14,546 nt of DNA from an uncultured Eubacteriales bacterium. GTDB taxonomy: Bacteria > Bacillota > Clostridia > Oscillospirales > Acutalibacteraceae. This document shows, one piece after another, positions 13,334-14,546 of this stretch (its first letter is position 1; each line of letters opens with the position of its first letter). The notes below the pieces were generated by a model. That model searched no databases. It was not told where the DNA came from and saw nothing but the letters and a program-made list of their open reading frames with translations. The DNA is taken from contig CAKSDF010000035.1 in the NCBI GenBank assembly GCA_934444695.1, positions 1 through 14,546 of the forward strand, read 5' to 3'. The position numbers were made by a program, and so were the translations under genes.

Positions 13334-13350
13334 AGCTTCCTCCCTTTGCC

Positions 13351-14100
13351 TCAGGGCCTGGTCAGAATGACCGGTCCTTTGGTGGAGATGGCAACGGAAT
13401 GCTCAAAATGAGCGGACAATTTGCCGTCGGCGGTTTTAACCGTCCAACCGTCTTTAAGCGTGCGGACATCGAATGTACCCGCATTAATCATCGGTTCAAT
13501 GGCTATGGTCATACCCGGTAAAAGCCGCGCTCCGTGTCCGGCCTTTCCAAAATTGGGAACCTCCGGATCCTCGTGAAGCTTTTTACCCACTCCGTGCCCC
13601 ACAAACTGTCTTACGACCGAGAAGCCGTTTGCTTCGGCGTGTGCCTGAACAGCCGCTCCGATGTCGCCGATTCTGCCGCCTGCGACAGCCGCCTCGATGC
13701 CCTTATAAAGGCACTGCTCGGTGGTGTCGATCAGCCGCTGTGCTTCGGAAGAAATCTTTCCGACCGCAAAAGTGGCGGCGTTATCGCCGTTGTATCCGTG
13801 AAGCTCGGCGCCAAGGTCGATAGAGACAATGTCGCCCTCCTCAAGGATGCGGTGTTTGCTGGGGATTCCGTGGATAACCTCGTCGTTTACCGAGATACAA
13901 GCGGTGGCCGGATAGCCTGCATAGTGCAGGAAATTCGGTTTTCCGCCCTGACTGATAATATAATCGTAAGCTATTTTATCTATCTCCCAAGTGGAGATAC
14001 CCGGTCTGACCGCCTCGCCGGCGATTTTCAGGGCTCTGGCCGAAAGCTGACAAGCCTCGGTCATAAGTTCAAGCTCACGGGTGGTTTTAAAAACGATCAT
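13351..14100 (-). CDS. map: Type I methionine aminopeptidase
   Basis: Removes the initiator methionine from nascent proteins at the ribosome. The 249 residues form the pita-bread fold. All five metal ligands are in place: D95, D106, H169, E202 and E233. H77 (EVIHGIP) and H176 (KLHEDP) are the usual substrate-contacting histidines. There is no N-terminal SH3/zinc extension, so it is a type Ia enzyme. Its ATG overlaps the adk stop codon as ATGA (14097-14100), indicating translational coupling. The KOW gene follows after 17 nt. Confidence 0.98.
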   Translation of the reverse strand: MIVFKTTRELELMTEACQLSARALKIAGEAVRPGISTWEIDKIAYDYIISQGGKPNFLHYAGYPATACISVNDEVIHGIPSKHRILEEGDIVSIDLGAELHGYNGDNAATFAVGKISSEAQRLIDTTEQCLYKGIEAAVAGGRIGDIGAAVQAHAEANGFSVVRQFVGHGVGKKLHEDPEVPNFGKAGHGARLLPGMTIAIEPMINAGTFDVRTLKDGWTVKTADGKLSAHFEHSVAISTKGPVILTRP

Positions 14101-14546
14101 ACTAACGCCTCAATGGTTTTTAACATTAGTGCCGTTGTATCCTTAAGTTCTTCCTGACTCTCAACCGTATGCAGCATTCCGCGCTCCTTATAGAAGGCTT
14201 TAAGCGGCTCGGTCTGGTCGTGGTAGACCTTAAGGCGTTCGAGAACGGTCTCGGGCTTGTCGTCTGCCCGGATGGTAAGATCGGCTCCGCAGGCGTCGCA
14301 TTTTCCTTCGGCTTTGGGCGCCTTATATACCGTATGGTAGGAGGCTCCGCAGCCGGGGCAGGTGCGCCGTCCCGACATTCTTTCGACGATTTTTTCGTCC
14401 GAAAGGTCGATCTCTATTGTGGCGGTTATATCGGGAACCAGCTTCTCCAAAGCCTCGGCCTGGGGAATGGTTCTCGGGAAACCGTCGAGAATAAAGCCGT
14501 TTTTGCAGTCATCCTGGGCGATGCGCTCTTTAACGATGCCGATGAT
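14097..14546 (-). CDS. adk: Adenylate kinase, N-terminus outside the window
   Basis: Interconverts ATP + AMP and 2 ADP. The frame is open to the window edge and gives 149 visible residues. It opens IIGIVKERIAQDDCKNGF, then ILDGFPRTIPQAEAL, the AMP-binding/hinge motif. The LID has four cysteines (C63-x2-C66-x16-C83-x2-C86 in the visible fragment), the zinc-binding lid of Gram-positive enzymes. The spacing matches that of the Bacillus subtilis enzyme, which suggests about 67 residues, including the P-loop, lie beyond 14546. An ATG-like TTG at 14450 is internal and not the start. The stop overlaps the map start by 4 bp. Confidence 0.98.
   Translation of the reverse strand: MIGIVKERIAQDDCKNGFILDGFPRTIPQAEALEKLVPDITATIEIDLSDEKIVERMSGRRTCPGCGASYHTVYKAPKAEGKCDACGADLTIRADDKPETVLERLKVYHDQTEPLKAFYKERGMLHTVESQEELKDTTALMLKTIEALV

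Overview
The window reads as chromosome of a Gram-positive Clostridia-type bacterium, most likely an Oscillospiraceae/Ruminococcaceae-like gut anaerobe. The basis is the Firmicutes gene order adk-map-KOW-infA-rpmJ-rpsM-rpsK-rpsD-rpoA-rplQ, the zinc-lid adenylate kinase, the cysteine-rich S4 and L36 proteins, strong AGGAGG ribosome binding sites and TTGACA/TATAAT promoters. No taxonomic search was run. Every gene called lies on the minus strand, so transcription runs from high to low coordinates.

Right part (9844-14546): the distal end of the S10/spc/alpha ribosomal operon. It runs from a truncated adk through map, a KOW RNA-binding protein, infA (UUG start), rpmJ, rpsM, rpsK, rpsD and rpoA to rplQ. 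Spacing is short (16-69 nt) and adk/map overlap by ATGA. A 15-bp perfect hairpin closes it. A separate transcription unit follows: promoter, tRNA-Ser(UGA) with encoded CCA, terminator.

Middle (about 8600-9540): non-coding DNA rich in structure. It holds repeat-like sequence, a small apparently frameshifted membrane-protein gene that still has its promoter and terminator, and a 274-bp element closed by 26-bp inverted repeats and folding as a three-way junction. That element fills the leader between the predicted ohyA promoter and the ohyA start. It is the most interesting feature of the window.

Left part (1-8589): independent metabolic units. These are oleate hydratase (ohyA, with terminator), adenosine deaminase (add, own promoter), methionyl-tRNA synthetase (metG, own promoter), a 77-aa protein of unknown function, and a cytoplasmic GH3 beta-glucosidase. 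The 573-bp gap after metG is a patchwork of short imperfect direct repeats. A 112-nt palindrome followed by a T run sits directly before the beta-glucosidase. The first 14 bases probably hold the start of another minus-strand gene with a near-consensus promoter.

I see no CRISPR array, prophage, transposase, resistance or defence genes. The coding content is ordinary; the interest is in the non-coding elements.
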